Source: Durusdinium trenchii (Eukaryota; Sar; Dinophyceae; Suessiales; Symbiodiniaceae). From it: a stretch of DNA of 64,000 nt. The notes under the pieces were generated by a model. It saw nothing but the letters and a program-made list of their open reading frames with translations, was not told the DNA's origin and did not search any database. Made by a program: the position numbers and the translations under genes. The DNA is taken from contig CAXAMN010001336.1 of NCBI GenBank assembly GCA_963970005.1, positions 407,577 through 471,576 on the forward strand, given 5' to 3'. Positions 12,191 through 25,702 of the stretch are shown here, piece after piece. Position 1 is the stretch's first letter. Each line of letters opens with the position of its first letter.

Positions 12191-14477
12191 ACTGTAATGG
12201 TCTTCATGGCTCCAAGTGAATGGTCTTTTATACCAAACAGGTCTTCTCATGGGTTTTCCACTCCACTTTCCATGTGAGGAGCCCCAGAAACTTGATGAAA
12301 AAGGAGCGCCTCTCTCATGTGTCGTGCCTGCACCCTGCACCCGGCTGCCCCCCCCCAAGAGAGGTTAAGTGAGCTGAACTAGGACCCCACTAAGGTACCT
12401 ATAGTCTATAGGGTCCCAGTGGGTACTATAGGGTATGGGGACCTTATAGGCTCCTTCAACCTCTGTTGGTCCCTCCCATCCCCCCCGTCCTCGACCTTTG
12501 CGTCAGAACATTTGGAGCCACGGCAGCAGCTCACCGCCGAGGCAGCGGCACCGGACCAGTCGCCCAGGAAGGCATTGGCCGTGGTGTAAGCGGACCTGCC
12601 AGCAGGACCCGGCAGACCCCTTGACTATCTATTCTTCCATGTAAGAACCGCCCAAACTGGCAGTTTTCGTTTCGAGCCGGATGAGATGGAGGTTTTCGAC
12701 CTGTCCACCCACCACTGTTGAGGAGTGGGTGTTTCCCTCTCTCTCTCTCTCTTTTCTTTTCGCACCCTGTGGTGAGTGTGGAGGGCGGCATTGAGTTTTC
12801 TTTGGGGGAGTGCCAGGATGAGGTGATCTGGCTGACCAAATAGCAGGGGGACTTGGGTGGGTGTGGAGTCTGATGGTTGAGGAGGGGGTCTGGTCGAAGG
12901 AATGGCCACCTTGATGAATGATCGGGTGCACCATGATACGCCCAGAATGTCTGATCAATTCAGCTTGTAATGGACCCCCTTCATGGCTCCACTAGCCCCT
13001 GGATGGATACAAAATTCATCAAACATCATTGCTCATCCTCATCTTACAATCCATCATAACCGTCATAGCCTTCTCTATTTCCCAATCCATCCCCCTACTG
13101 AAAGCATCAACCAAACCCACCATTTCATGAATCCTTTAGCGCCTCAACTGCCTTTTTCATATATACCCCGCTGTTCGTTCACTCCGGTCTGACCCGGTGC
13201 ATGCTTGCTTGGCGGTCTAGGCGCCAGTAGGTGGAATAAGCAGCGGAGAGGCGGAAGACGATGACGAAGGAGACGAAGCCGCTGAAGCCTCGGAGACGAC
13301 GGAGACGAAGGATCTGGCTTCGAGGAGGATCCGGAGGAGGAGGAGGAGGAGATCAAATCCTTTTGTAGTTTAGGGGGGGTTTTGGGAATGGATTTGTGGG
13401 GTTCATGGTGAGAGGTCCTAACTCCAAGTCGGAGTCCTCCAAGGTCTGTGTGGGGATTTGGGGGGCTCTGGGGGTTTGGGTGAGAGTTTTCTTCCCTCTT
13501 GGGCACCACAAAGCCCTTGAGTCGCCCACGGCTCTCATGTTCTGGCCCCGTCGCTCTCTCCACATGCTTCGAAGGGGCCGCCCCAGGGAGCCCCATCTGA
13601 CAGGAAGTAGAAGCCCGTCACCACATCCTGCTTCAAACGCCCAGCGAAACACCCCGGTTTTCCGGGTCTTTTCCTATTGAAATGGTCCTGTCTGGGCTCT
13701 TTGGGCCTAGGGATTTCAGGGTTGCCAAGGTCCGGCCCAAACGGAGGGTCCATGAGCCAGAGGCCTGGGCCGATAGAGACTCTCACCAAAGACCAATCTG
13801 CCAATCTCAAAGGTTCAAGGTCCCTCAACACCTGGGGATTGGTTCGATCCAAACCTTTTCAGGTGAGTTTTTTAAATATAATGTTTTTGATCCCTCCATG
13901 ATGAGTGCTGATAAGGGTGACTTAGTGAGTTGGGCATGAGTCAAACGTACTGAGTTTCCTCTACCACTTGGGCTTTGAGAGGTTACAAACGTGTCAATAT
14001 GCCGATGGATGTCACACCACACGTCCGCGTCCGCACGCGCTGAACATCTCCACATCGGCAGGTCAGACCTGATTCCATTCGATCCTTTTCGCCTGGTACA
14101 GGTCCCCAACGTTGGCGTTCACAATCCCATGAGCTGTGCTGGAAACCTTGATAGATTGAAAGGTCGTATGGGAAGTCTTACGCTGAGACCAAGGGAGGTT
14201 TACGGCGCTGCTCCCATGGTATCTTCAGAAACCATCCTTTGCGGGGTAAAGGTTCCATGGTATTACCTTCGGAGAGTCAGTGAAAAGCATCAAACTCAGC
14301 AGAGTGGACAAAGAACCCCACGTGCACACAGCCAGTTACCGGGTTACCCACATGAAGAACCTAAGCGAAGGTCACCTCAGCAAAACCAGCGAAGAACCTC
14401 GTGGAGCGACTCGATGGCTTGGGGGAAACGGGCCCTGGTGCACCTTCATTGCTTCATTGGTTCGATACTTCCCTAAT

Positions 14478-14516
14478 CCGAGTGTATGAACCGAGTGTAT
14501 GGCCCTAGTGTATGAA
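14478..14516 (+). repeat. 13-bp tandem repeat, three units
   Basis: CCGAGTGTATGAA is followed directly by two units differing at one to three bases. Confidence 0.7.
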
Positions 14517-14770
14517 AGAGTCAAACACCTAGTCTCCTTCATTGGTTTTCCATGAAAGAGTTAGATTCAGACTTCCTTTCAGAGGAAAAAACGGGCGAGA
14601 CTCAGTGAGACTCAGTGAGATACCTTGGATGGTTTTTTGGGGGATCCATTTCGATTGGTCGAACGGAGGTGAGTGAGTGTTCATGAAAGTACTTCCAGAG
14701 AAGGGTCGATGCCTGCTGGGGGGCCAGCCAGGCCTCGGACATCCGTTTCGTACGGAGGTACCTGGACCCT

Positions 14771-14894
14771 ATCCCAGACACGACACGTCTGGGACTGCCA
14801 TATATGCGATATATGCCGCCCCATTGACCCCCAAAACAACCACCTCAATGTATAGGCAGTCCTATGGCAGTCCCAAACGGGTCGTGTCTGGGTA
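14771..14894. repeat. Foldback element, family B (copy 2)
   Basis: ATCCCAGACACGACACGTCT at the left pairs with GTCGTGTCTGGG at the right. Both arms continue with an inverted GGGACTGCC/GGCAGTCCC block. The core CCGCCCCATTGACCCCCAAA matches the copy at 10315 almost exactly. Confidence 0.75.
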
Positions 14895-16689
14895 TGGGTA
14901 CGCATGTAGACAACATCCGGTCCTGATGGTTGATCGGTCTTCAGATGCTCGGGTTCGGCACTCGTCCGCGGACGTTCGTCCGACGTCGTCGCCACCTCGT
15001 GGCCCTCGCCGAAGACGTTTTGATCATGGAGGATCTTGAGCACCAGTGAGAGAACGGAAATGGGGAAGACGATCAAGAAACCTCGGAGTCTTTTTCTTGT
15101 TCGATTTTTTCCCCTCTGATTTTGGTTGGATTGAGGTTTTCGTTGTTTAACCTCTTTCTTATGGAACATGGTTTAAATGGTGTCGCCTTCTATGGTAATT
15201 GGTGTCTTCAAGCATTCAAACATCTTCACTTCATTTCACTTCTAGATCTCTTACAAAGTAATATCATATTATCCATAATTAGAATATTGACCGTGCTTGC
15301 AAATGAACCGCCAAAACCGTGTACCCTTGCAGTCGACCTGCTCGAAAAAAACACCAGGAATCACGAGATCTTCCCAAAGGAACGGTTCTTGCGATCGTTG
15401 ATTCTTCCATGAAAAGAGCAAAAACAAACAATAAATTTATTATTCATTTCGTTTTTTCCTTTTTTCCGTCACCCCTGACTCTGCTTGTTTTGTGAACAGG
15501 CATCACCTCAGAAAACAAATCAGTCGATTCAGTTCCTACAAAGTCAACTTATATGGGTCCGGAATTTCCAGGGGCAACTGAGGAGATCCATGAGCGCACC
15601 TTACAATTAGTTCATGCTATCAAAACGGAATTAGACAAATCAACTCCCACTTTCCCTTGTAATTGGAGAAAATTCAACTAAACATAAAATGAAATAAAAA
15701 CGATGAAATTGAAATCAGTATGGAATCCTCCATGCCCGTCTTGCGGCTGTCATTGAATTGTGTGATCCAAAGTGCTGCTTCGACTCCCACAGCCTTCATG
15801 TATGTTTTCATCAGGATATTTTTGTGAACTATTCTTTTTCTTGCCAGACGAGCCTGTATACCTGGAGTTCTTCAAAAGTGCTAGAAATGGAAAGAAAAAA
15901 AATATTTTTTTAAATGGATGATATTGCATGTGGACTGGGCACCAAGAACGTGTGCGCTGTGAAGCCAATCCAGACTTCGCACACCCATCGCCAGAAGACG
16001 ACGTCAAGTCCGAGTGCCCCGGCAGTGTGGAAACACGCTTCCAGTGAGTTGAAAGGCTAAAAACCAGCTGGGTTGCCTGAGCATCACACGAGACACAAAA
16101 AGGAGGCTTAGCAGGGGGTGGACCTGTAGGTGGCGGACCTGTGGCGGACGTGCAGGTGTTGTCCCACCACAGTGAGTCTCTGCACCAACTCGTCGAAAGT
16201 CGACGGAAAAAAATGGGCGCCAAAGACAGCACCGATCTTGTCATTGGGCTTCGCTCATCAGCGGACTGGGATGAGAGGTGTCAACATGTGAGGTGTCAGC
16301 ATGTGTCTCATGGTGCGCAAAAAATACTCGTACACGGGCGAGCTTCAAGGCATGAGTCCTTGTCAGTTACCAGCTGACAGTTGGCCCCTTCCCTGGCGCA
16401 AAAAGGGTGGGCCAGGTGTGTGTCAGGCAAAGCGGAGATACATAGATTCATCCACGCGGCTGTGAGGCCTAAGTAAGGCACACAACTTTTCGCTTGGGCT
16501 AACCTGGTCACTGAAAGACTCCATGGAGGTCACTTGGAAGGTTCCTCTTCCCATGTCCTCTTCGGAGCGGCCAAATGCTCCCGTCCGGCACGTTGTGCCG
16601 TCGCATCGTTCGCGGATTCGCGGGGCACGTGCTCGTGAAGGGGCTCTTACTTGTGTCGTCGTACTTGTTTCAGTTCGTGTCCCTCGTAG

Positions 16690-16812
16690 GTCTAAGACCA
16701 TGCTTAAAATGGTTGATTTGGTTTGTAAAATTCTTAGTAAAACAACGATTCTTCGGTACAAACATGTACAAGCCATTAAATCAATGGTGGTTGGAATCCC
16801 AGGGTTTGTTTG
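16690..16812 (+). repeat. Dispersed repeat, family K (copy 2)
   Basis: It carries CTTAGTAAAACAACGATTCT and, about 40 bp on, AAATCAATGGTGGTTGGAAT, in the same order as the copy near 9262-9350. Confidence 0.5.
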
Positions 16813-17031
16813 GTCCGTTTTGGAGATAGGATAGCATGTTGCAATATCTTCTCGTTGCAGATCTGCTTCCATACAGCGTGATTTCTGCTCACTACTGGCC
16901 AGCCCCTCTGGTGCGGTCCAACGATTTCCCACACAGTACATGGCAGGCCACTTATAGGTGCCTTTTTAGGCGCCAAGGTGACCTCTGGACCACCAAGCAC
17001 CCACAAAATGTTTGTCTTGAACCTCTCCCCT

Positions 17032-17068
17032 GGAGATCCAGTCGTACCTTGTTCGGTACGACTGGACC
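17032..17068. repeat. Compact hairpin, family D (copy 2)
   Basis: GGAGATCCAGTCGTACC and GGTACGACTGGACC flank a loop of only a few bases. The arm sequence is that of the element at 3774-3860 with the interior lost. Confidence 0.7.
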
Positions 17069-17163
17069 TGCAAACCATCCCCATGTCTGCCATCCCTGAG
17101 AAGCAACAAAAACGGATCCCTTGGGATGCAAAAGCGGCCGTCCGCTCCGGAAACGAGAGGGCG

Positions 17164-17195
17164 CCTTCCTTCCTTCCTTCCTGCCTGCCTGCCTG
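17164..17195 (+). repeat. CCTT/CCTG tetranucleotide microsatellite
   Basis: Four CTTC-type units run directly into three CTGC-type units. Confidence 0.9.
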
Positions 17196-17739
17196 TTGTT
17201 GCATATATTTCGACTGCGAATCTACCCTAGGGTACAATCTCCACAACCACTGGCAACATGACTCGATGTTCCAACAAATCAACCTGTCACCGTTACCTAT
17301 ATATACCCTATACTAGCAACATGAAAAGGTTAATCCAACAACTGAATGAACCAGCACCTGGGCCTGCGGGTGCCTGGGGGGATCGTGGAACTTGCATTCT
17401 AAACCACGTCCATGGGTCGTCACTTGGTTTTTGTATGTTTTGGTGAATCATACAGGCGATTTCAACGGGGTCGCCGACTCCAGTAGATGAGGCAGGTCTT
17501 CTCCCCAAGTGTTTGGTCAATTTTGCAACTCACATCTTAACTGATCGGCGCGCCAGCTGGCTGTATGTGAAGCTATAGTTTCGAGCAGCTCAGAAGTGAG
17601 TTCAGCTGTTCACCAAAGCGACTGGTTGGACTCTGCGGCAGATTTGGGTACCAATTACGCCAATTAAAGGGCTCCAAAGCTCGAATAAGTTCACTCCGGG
17701 TAAATACATTGCAACAAATCATTCTCGTTTCAATCAAGG

Positions 17740-17775
17740 TGTGGGAGTCAAAGACTATGAAAAGAACTGTCTTTA
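17740..17775. repeat. Family J fragment (copy 5)
   Basis: GTGGGAGTCAAAGACTATGA, then AAAGAACTGTCT, follows the family J end consensus with a few changes. Only one end is present. Confidence 0.45.
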
Positions 17776-20324
17776 GGGGGGCCTGAGTCAGGGAGCTTCC
17801 TTTACTTCAGTCGGTCAACATATCGTCGAACTGGACTTCTAGGGCAGCATCTGGGATCGCCAGTTTGATGGGTGAAAACATTATATTATATGATATCAAC
17901 CGAGTGAAACAGATCATCTTTCGATCATCTTCGGTCGACATCAAACTGCCTGGATCTGTCCTGGATCAGACAGTCCGCTTCCTTCAATCCATGTAGAGCA
18001 CCTGTATATCTTACAAATAGCGTCCAATCACCATTGATTCTAATGGTAAACTCTATATCGAACCAACATTGTTTTCTCAGGATTTTACACGACAAAAGCA
18101 GGTCATTCCCCATGATGTATGTGGCCTAACAGAAGGCTAGCAAAGAGGATCCCAGTTACAACCATATAAGGAACCATGACTTCGTTCGGTCTGTGGCTTT
18201 TGTCTGTGGAACCACTACTTAACAGCGTAACTGGATCCCCTAAGTACGCTATACGTTCTTCAAAAGGGTCTTCTGCCACCTCAGCCCTTGAGCCCAGGCT
18301 TCACTCGTCCATCTGAGATTCACATTGCACAGGGGTCGACACGCTCCCCGACAATCCATATGTAACATACCATTATTGGCCCTTAAGACCTCTTCATGAT
18401 TCAAACCATTAAACACCATCCAATGATAGAGCTACGTCGCGCTACGATCGCGCCACATACTTGGTCCACACCATGCTCTGACCATTAGACAGCATCCGGG
18501 CAAGTGTGCAAGGCCTTCTCGTCTTCCCAAACTTCCCATCATGTACAAACGACTCGTCTTCCTCGATTCTGGGTACATCTGACTGGACTCCATTCCCTGA
18601 ATCCATCCCCACGACCCATCACATTGGAATCCGGCAAAGGTTCCCTTTCTTGGCGCCATAGTCGATCATGGCGGGCGCTTGACGGCACCGTGTTGACGCG
18701 GCGGGACCCGATTTCGGTCCTATGGACCTTGCAGGATAGAAACCTCAGTCACTTCTATTTTGGGATGGCCCAAATACTTTCGATTTCTCGAAATGGATCT
18801 TTTTCCGCATCAAAACAGTCATCAAACAGATCTCTAGGATTCTGTATGCAGGAGTATTGAAATCCTCGCCGTTTTCAAGGACTGAGGGCCGAAGGAAACG
18901 ACGACGGACTCTCATCTGTTCCGGGCATGGAAAATTGGGAAGATCTCACAACTTTGTCCTATCGTTCAAAGTTCTGGGACTTGACCGTCTCCAACGAGTG
19001 TCAGTGATTGACCGTCGCATAGCAGAATCAGCTTGAGAAAAGTTGGCTGCGAATTGCCCGGCTCACGGCACCCGCTGGTCAAAGCTCAGAACTCAGCATG
19101 TGAGATATGGACATATATATTATGTGTCACAGTCGTTACAGTAATTGCAGAACCTTTTCACGACGTCCAATGCATTTGTTGATCAGGATGGTTCAATCGT
19201 TCAAACGTGCAACTGTAATTTATAACTTATATATATACAGTCTATATTAAGTAATTTTAATGTTTCTTGTGACTTTTCCCTGTGCTGATGAGTAGCAAAT
19301 CCTTCCAAATCAGTTGGTGTAGGAGAAATGAAACGAATGATATCAACCTCTGAAACGAACCAGCGCTTGGGAGACATGAATGAATCTGAAAGAAGCAGAA
19401 GGAGATGCCCGAACCAATATGGCAAAGCTTGGTTTCCGATCCGGACCCGCCCGCCGAGCGATTGGAGGTCGACATAGATTGTGTTGCTCCAATTGATCAG
19501 TTAAGGGACGATCAGTTAAGGGACCCACATAGCAGATTTGGGTGGAGTGTGTGGTGTGTGGGGTGAAGCACCAAAGTAGCTCTAAATCGCTCCATGGAAC
19601 GTTCTGAATTCACCTCACCAAAGTCGACCAAGCTCCATGGAGCTTCGTGGAATCTTCCCTTAATTGCGGCTGGACCACCCAAGCTCCGGTTTGTTCCCTA
19701 TAACCTCACCTACAATTGGACCATATACCGAAACGAGTCATGGAGAACGTCCGTGAACGGTTCGGATCTGGGATCGGAACGTGCGTCAGAATGGATCGTG
19801 GGAACAGTCTCCACTGAAGCTTCCGAGATCCTGCTTCGCCCCCCGTGACATCGTCAGGTTCTCTTTGTTTGGAGGCCAATGATGTCAGGCGATTCTCTGG
19901 GCTGGGCTGGAGGCGAAGAAGGCGAAGAATTCTTAAGGAAGCCAATCTTAGCCTGATCGGGGCCACAATAAGTTCCACAACGAATCATGACAATCAGTTC
20001 CAGAGTCAGGGAAGTTCATGTTGTGTTTGAAGCGAGAACCCGGAACCCGCCCATATCTGCTTTCTCAATATATAATGACTCTCCATCCCCAAACCTCCCA
20101 GACCCCACCGGGGAGGTCTAAAGCTCCTCCCTGCTAGGTTGAAGGATCCAGACGATCCCAAAGGTAGCCCAGCAAGGTCCCTATGGAGGTCACTTAGGAA
20201 AGCAAGGTCCTATGGAGGTCCTTGGAGGTCCTATCTCTTGGTTTCTTTCAGCTGCAGGTCACCCGCCCCGACGGCACCAACGGTCGCTCGGTTGAGGCGG
20301 CCGAGGTGGGTTCGGTCAGTTATG

Positions 20325-20464
20325 AGGACTAATACCCAAACACGACCCGTTTGGGACTGCCAGATATGCCGAGAAACGGCCAGGGGTGGTTGGTTGAAAG
20401 GGGGTCTGTCTGGGGCGGCAGTCCGAACTGGCAGTCCCATGTGTCGTGTCTGGGTATTAGTCCT
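20325..20464. repeat. Foldback element, family B (copy 3, longest inverted ends)
   Basis: AGGACTAATACCCAAACACG starts the element and its reverse complement, with one change, ends it at 20464. The arms continue inward with GGGACTGCCAG/CTGGCAGTCCC. The inner core is inverted relative to the 10315 copy. At 140 bp it is the most complete member and best defines the ends of the family. Confidence 0.78.
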
Positions 20465-22248
20465 TGGTCACCGGTTTTTTTTGAGACGTGGCAACGGAGA
20501 TTGCAGCAACAGGGTCCAACTACTGTATCCTCTACAGCAAAAACCATCGTCCCACAGCTCCATCTGCCCATGGCTGCGCCTTCGCTGGAACGATGGTGGC
20601 CTCTGGCCAGGGCTCGTCACCTGGAAGGTCCAGAGCGGGAAGACAGGCTGACCTGGTTGCAGGTTTCATAGGACATACATTCCCAGAATTTGCTGGCTAA
20701 GCCTATGAAGTAGATCTCCATCCCCCCAAAACTGGCGCCAGACCTGTTGATCTCTACGCTCTCCCTCTACGCTCTCAACAGCCCTTCCCCTCCCTCTCAC
20801 CGCGATCGAACCCACACGACTGCGGGTTACACCGTGGACGCAACGTCACTCTCTGAGACCCGATGGTTCTCTGAGACCAGATTGCCAAGGTATGCCTGGT
20901 TGGTTCTCTGTAGTTTGAACATCTGAAACAACAGTGAGACCTGTCAAACATGAAAAAAAACACCAAGTGAGACAGTCAGTCAAACGTGGCACTCATCGAA
21001 TTGGTGGAGTGCCAAGGCCTCTTCCAAGCCATCACTTGGAATGATAAGGTCTGTCTCACTGTAAGACTGTACAGGCGAGAGACAGGGGAAAAAGAGGTTC
21101 TAGCAGCAAGAAACTCATGTACGGTGCAGCTAGTTTCGTCGGGCAAAAAACGGAGAGAGCGGACAGTAACAAATGAAGCTTGCTGCCACAAAAGGCCTAC
21201 ATCCGGCCCACTGCCAACACTTGGCCGCCTCCGATGAACTCGTGGAGGTCTCCACCTCAGTGACGGACGGTGGCGATGTCCGAAGCGCGTTTGGTTGGGG
21301 GCTGAGAGGAGGGGAGGAAGCGCCCACGCAGCGATTCCTTCGGAAGGTTTGGAACACCAGGTTTGGACGCGTCGAAATGCTTGCGAATATCTCCAGGAGG
21401 GACCTGGACATTGATGGCATGAACCAGATCAGGGTCTGAAGACGTTTGAAGCAACACTTGATGTGGCTTTTGCTTCATGTTTCTGGCAAAGCCTTGTGAG
21501 TGTTAGCTCGGAGGCGAAACACAGGATCATTGCACCAATTAGAGCTAGTCCACATACTACATGGAACCCCCATGGACCATTCCCATGCTAAATGTCTCAG
21601 CATGCTTTGAACTGAACACGAGCAGGGTGGGACCAGTCCCCACAGCCAAGATGTGTGTTCCTTTGAGGAATGTGAACAAGTGCACTGAAGGAGGATAATG
21701 TAAACATCACTGTAGCTGATAGCCAAAACGTCCATCAAAGAAGCTGATCGAACTCGGAGAACTGCAGGGAAGTCTTTCAACGACTTGTAGACTTGTGTCA
21801 TGCAAAAAAAACCACCCACATCCGCCCACAGCAACCACTGGAGCTCACCAAAAGCCTTTTGCTCCACATCTTTTGACGTTTAAGAATCCGTCGAAAGACT
21901 TGACAATAACCCTTATAACTTAATATAAACAAGATCCAAACAAATCCAGCGATGAACTTCTGAAGGTGTGCGAATAGGACTTTCAAAACATATTCTTTTG
22001 GCATGATGTGCGCGGCATGTCGCAATGCTTGCAAGTCTGGACCTGAGTCTGGCCACCTCTTCTTCCCACCAAAGTCCCAAGTCTGACACAGGAAGGATCC
22101 CCCACCTGCTGCCTCCGTCGACTCAGGGATCTCTCCTTCCTCAAGAACGCGAACGCGACGAACCACGCGACCGACACGCGACGTGTGACGTTCGCGTCGT
22201 GTCGTGTAGGGATGAGATGGGCCTTTTTGGAACAGCTTGATTCGCTCT

Positions 22249-22311
22249 TAGGTTGGAGGCCACCGCTGTTAGGTTGGAGGCCATCGCTACTAGGGTGGAG
22301 GCCATCGCTAT
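22249..22311 (+). repeat. 21-bp tandem repeat, three units
   Basis: TAGGTTGGAGGCCATCGCTA-type units occur three times in a row with one to three substitutions. Because 21 is a multiple of three, the minus strand reads as a seven-residue repeat, but no gene is supported around it. Confidence 0.8.
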
Positions 22312-22313
22312 TT

Positions 22314-22372
22314 GTATACTCTGGGAGTCCAAGACTATAAAGAAGAATGGTCTGACAAACAGTGAAAAGGAG
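22314..22372. repeat. Family J fragment (copy 3)
   Basis: TCTGGGAGTCCAAGACTATA, then AAGAAGAATGGTCTGAC, is close to the two halves seen on either side of the insertion at 32583-32674. This copy is uninterrupted and serves as the reference empty site. Confidence 0.6.
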
Positions 22373-23903
22373 TGAACACCTTGGGGTTGTTCCAAAAGCT
22401 TGGTTTTGGAAGACCTGGCCTGAAAGACCTGCAAAGGGTGTTGCAACATGTCCACTTGGACTTCTCGGTGATTCTGTGGGATTCTCTCGCTCGAATGTCA
22501 TGGATTGGTGAGCCTGGTGAGCAGTGCAAATATGGGAAAAAGCGATCCACGCGTATGATGAGAGAAAAGCCATCCCAGCAAATTGGTCAGACAACAAATT
22601 TGTCAGACTGACAAAAATGAACAGCATTGGCAATTTTGCGGGGCATGTTTCCAAGAAGTAATGTTGATCCATGTTAACAAATAGTTTCCTGTTGGTCCAT
22701 CATGGTCCTTCCAGCTACACATGATCCAGCATCTTTTTCGGTTGTTCCTCCGGGTTATCGAACCCGCAAACAGGGGTGGGTGGGTCAAAAATGGTCTCAA
22801 CATAAAACACCTGACATCATAGCCAGTACACAGGAGAAGTCAACGGAATTATCAGCTAATGTTCCATTGTGTTCCATTCAAATGCCACCTACTGTGAAAA
22901 GCGGCACAGCTTCCTTTCCTCGTTTTTTTCTGCATCGTTCGCATTGGTGTTCGTTCCAGAATCTTCCCTAGTTGTCGCAGCTTCAATATGTGAACGTGTT
23001 CAAAGAATCTTTGATTCAGCCACTAAAGTGATGCCATCTTGCGTATGTTCGCATATATCCCATTTCCAGCAACAGTGGATGATGAATAGTTCAGTTGCAG
23101 GCCTTTCTCTAAAGTAGTGATAGTTGTTCTTACATCTAGTTTACTGTTGCTAGTTGCTATACTAATTTGGGCCACACCCTTCCTGTCATCTATCGTACCT
23201 GCCCCCCCCAAAGATTCGGCTAAACGATCTTCACGCCCCACATGGAGTTGTCCATCTCCAGCACCACCTGTAGGAACCGGCCAATTGAATAGGGGAAGAC
23301 CGGAAGACCTCTTTGTGTAGTCCAACATCCTTAAAAAGCAATGGTTCTTTGGTAAAGACCAATTAAGCGTTGAGGGTTCGAAGGCTTTTTGCAGTCTACA
23401 CGATATTTCACTAAAACAATATGTCTTGGACGTTCTTGGGGCTCTTAGACCATCTGGTTCTTGGGCAACCAGCGCATCCAGCACCGAACCTTCCAGCGCC
23501 CTCCCCGCGCCCCCCCCCTCCCCCCGCGCTGCTGCGTCTTCCAGCGTCTTCCAGCGGCGTCTGCGCGTTTGGCTCCCCCTTTCGGCCGTCAGGTCCTGCG
23601 TTTTGGGGTCGGGACTTCACCTGAAACCCTGAAGTTGCCTGGCTCTTGTGGCCCACTAGGGATTTCATGGCCCTGAATCCCATCAGGAAGATCTCGAGGC
23701 ATAATTATGTTGTTTGAGTTTTTTTTGGGATTTGAGACTACACCTGGAACAATCATGGAAGTAAACGTCAGCTCAGTATCAGGGACCACTTTCACTCTTT
23801 GTGATTGGTAAGTTCGAGCCATTTGATGGAACAGGCCATTTGACGTCGCAGCTGTCTCAGCCTGGGACAGTACGAGATTGAAGTTAAGGCTGAAGGGATT
23901 ACA

Positions 23904-24029
23904 CTCCCTGAAATCATGGCTACGTGGATGGTATGGTCATGGTTCCCAAAGACTCGGATGCATCATGAAATCCGAAGACCAAGCAGGGAATATATGGGTT
24001 TTTCCAGTAAACCATGGTGATTCCAGGGA
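23904..24029. repeat. Foldback element, family A (copy 4)
   Basis: It begins CTCCCTGAAATCATGGCTAC and ends ACCATGGTGATTCCAGGGA, giving inverted ends as in the 978-1093 element. It is 126 bp long with a diverged core. Confidence 0.65.
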
Positions 24030-24430
24030 TTTTAGAAGTCCAGGGTTGGTGCAAACTCGAGTTGCAGAGTCGATCTCAGGGCTCAAGAGTGGTCGCAGGT
24101 TGGTGCATGCCCGCTCAGTATGCTCACTATGTGCTCCAATGAACGAGCCTCTCTGCCGTAAACGGACACATCCTGTGCACCAAATCCAACAATTCATTGG
24201 ATATGATGATAAAGCGTAAGTTACGTTCAATCCCTTAGCCTATTTTGGTATACCTAGTGGGTTGATCTTCTCAAGGTCTTCCCCAATGACCTGGCCCTTG
24301 GAGATTCATCTCAGAGCTTCAGTTCAGCCAACCAGCATTCCACTGACAAAAGAACCAGTAGTCATTAGTAGCATTATACCCGAACGATCCCACCCGGCAC
24401 GGGGGGGGACTCCTACACAAGTAAATTGAT

Positions 24431-24500
24431 TATACCTGGACTGCCGCCCAGCCCGTAATTCAGCCCGGGCGGTTTTGCATCACTAGGCAGTCTAGGTATA
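24431..24500. repeat. Foldback element, family E
   Basis: TATACCTGGACTGCC and GGCAGTCTAGGTATA form 15-bp inverted ends with one mismatch around a GC-rich core that contains the inverted pair GCCGCCC/GGGCGG. The total length is 70 bp, and only one copy was seen. Confidence 0.6.
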
Positions 24501-25558
24501 TCATATCGCATCACTTCATCATCTTCATCACGGTTCAAATGGTCGGTATCACTTCATCATTTCATCCCTTCATGAAGGGCAAGTTCATTGGCTCCACTTC
24601 ATGAACGAACCTTCTTCGGAACGCATGAGGCACCTCCGAACCGTCGTGCCCGACAGGAACATAACACCACGTCCTCCTGACTCTGGGACACTCATCACTT
24701 CAGCGACCTGACCGCAAACAGTGGACTTTTGGTGGGGCGAATTGGAGCTGTTCGCGAATGCTCGCCGAGGTCCAAATGGATCGACCGCCCAGCTCGTCTT
24801 GGTCGTCTTTGCTCCGAAACCCAGAGTCAACCGCTCCGAAGACCCATCCGCCCAGTGGGGAGGCCAAGGTTCCGAAGACCCCGAAGGCCCCGAAGGCGCG
24901 GCCTTCCGGGTGTCCGAACAATCTCTTGGGGGCCTTCGAAGTCCGGACCCTCCAAAGCCTAAGAGTCTTGCCTTCGGGCCCTAAGAGTCTGACCGGTGGT
25001 GTCTTGAGTCGACACACTGTTGGCGAGTCGGTGGGTCTGTTGAAGCGAACGAGTTGCCAGAGAACGGGTCTGTTGAACGTCTGGCAGCCATGTGGTCTGG
25101 CAGAGTTCTCGTCACATGGGAGTTTTCGGAAGGTGTAGATGTGTGTAGTGTTGTTGGCGCCAGTTTGATTCCCTTCAATATTCTGTTGAAAATAGAAACA
25201 CTGGATCCTGACGTTTGCCGGTTTCGAATGCATGTCTTAAAAATTTAGCCCAAAATGCCAAACCACACATAGAAATGCCGCGCTGCAAAACAAACCAAGA
25301 AGTCAAAGGATGTCAAAGGTAGGGGTGCGCAATTATCCACTCACTTATAGGGACGAAACACCACCCTTTTGGAACCCTGGTAACCATGTACTGGCATACT
25401 CGGACTCCATTAGTTTCTGCAGAGACAACACCGACCAACCCTCCTCTACGTGATCTCCGCCTAGGCGACGAAACAGCGGCTCGCTGCCATGGCCGCAGCG
25501 TGTCCGTGCCAGCGTGCGTCAGAGACCGACCTAAAAGCCTCTGACCGATCAGGTGAAA

Positions 25559-25702
25559 GACCGCAGATGTTCTTCTATTGATGACCACCAGGTGTTCTTC
25601 TAACAAACATGGTGTTTTCTGTTAAGAAACAATGGTGTTCGGGCTACAAGTCTGTTAAGACCGCAGATGTTTGGGCCTTGAAGACCACCAGGTGTTCTTC
25701 TA
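25559..25702 (+). repeat. Two 44-bp repeats exactly 100 bp apart
   Basis: GACCGCAGATGTTCTTCTAT and GACCGCAGATGTTTGGGCCT begin two 44-bp units that both end ACCACCAGGTGTTCTTCTA. The 56 bp between them contains further GGTGTT units, so the whole looks like a degenerating tandem array. Confidence 0.7.

Noticed and set aside
13230..13345. Ser/Pro-rich minus-strand frame at a GAGGAG run
   Set aside because: Product of a purine-rich simple repeat; no other coding evidence.
21257..22166. Successive minus-strand frames with some protein-like stretches and a hydrophobic segment (GFVWILFILSY)
   Set aside because: No family match by eye, frames disagree, no clear splice sites, and the plus strand is open as well.
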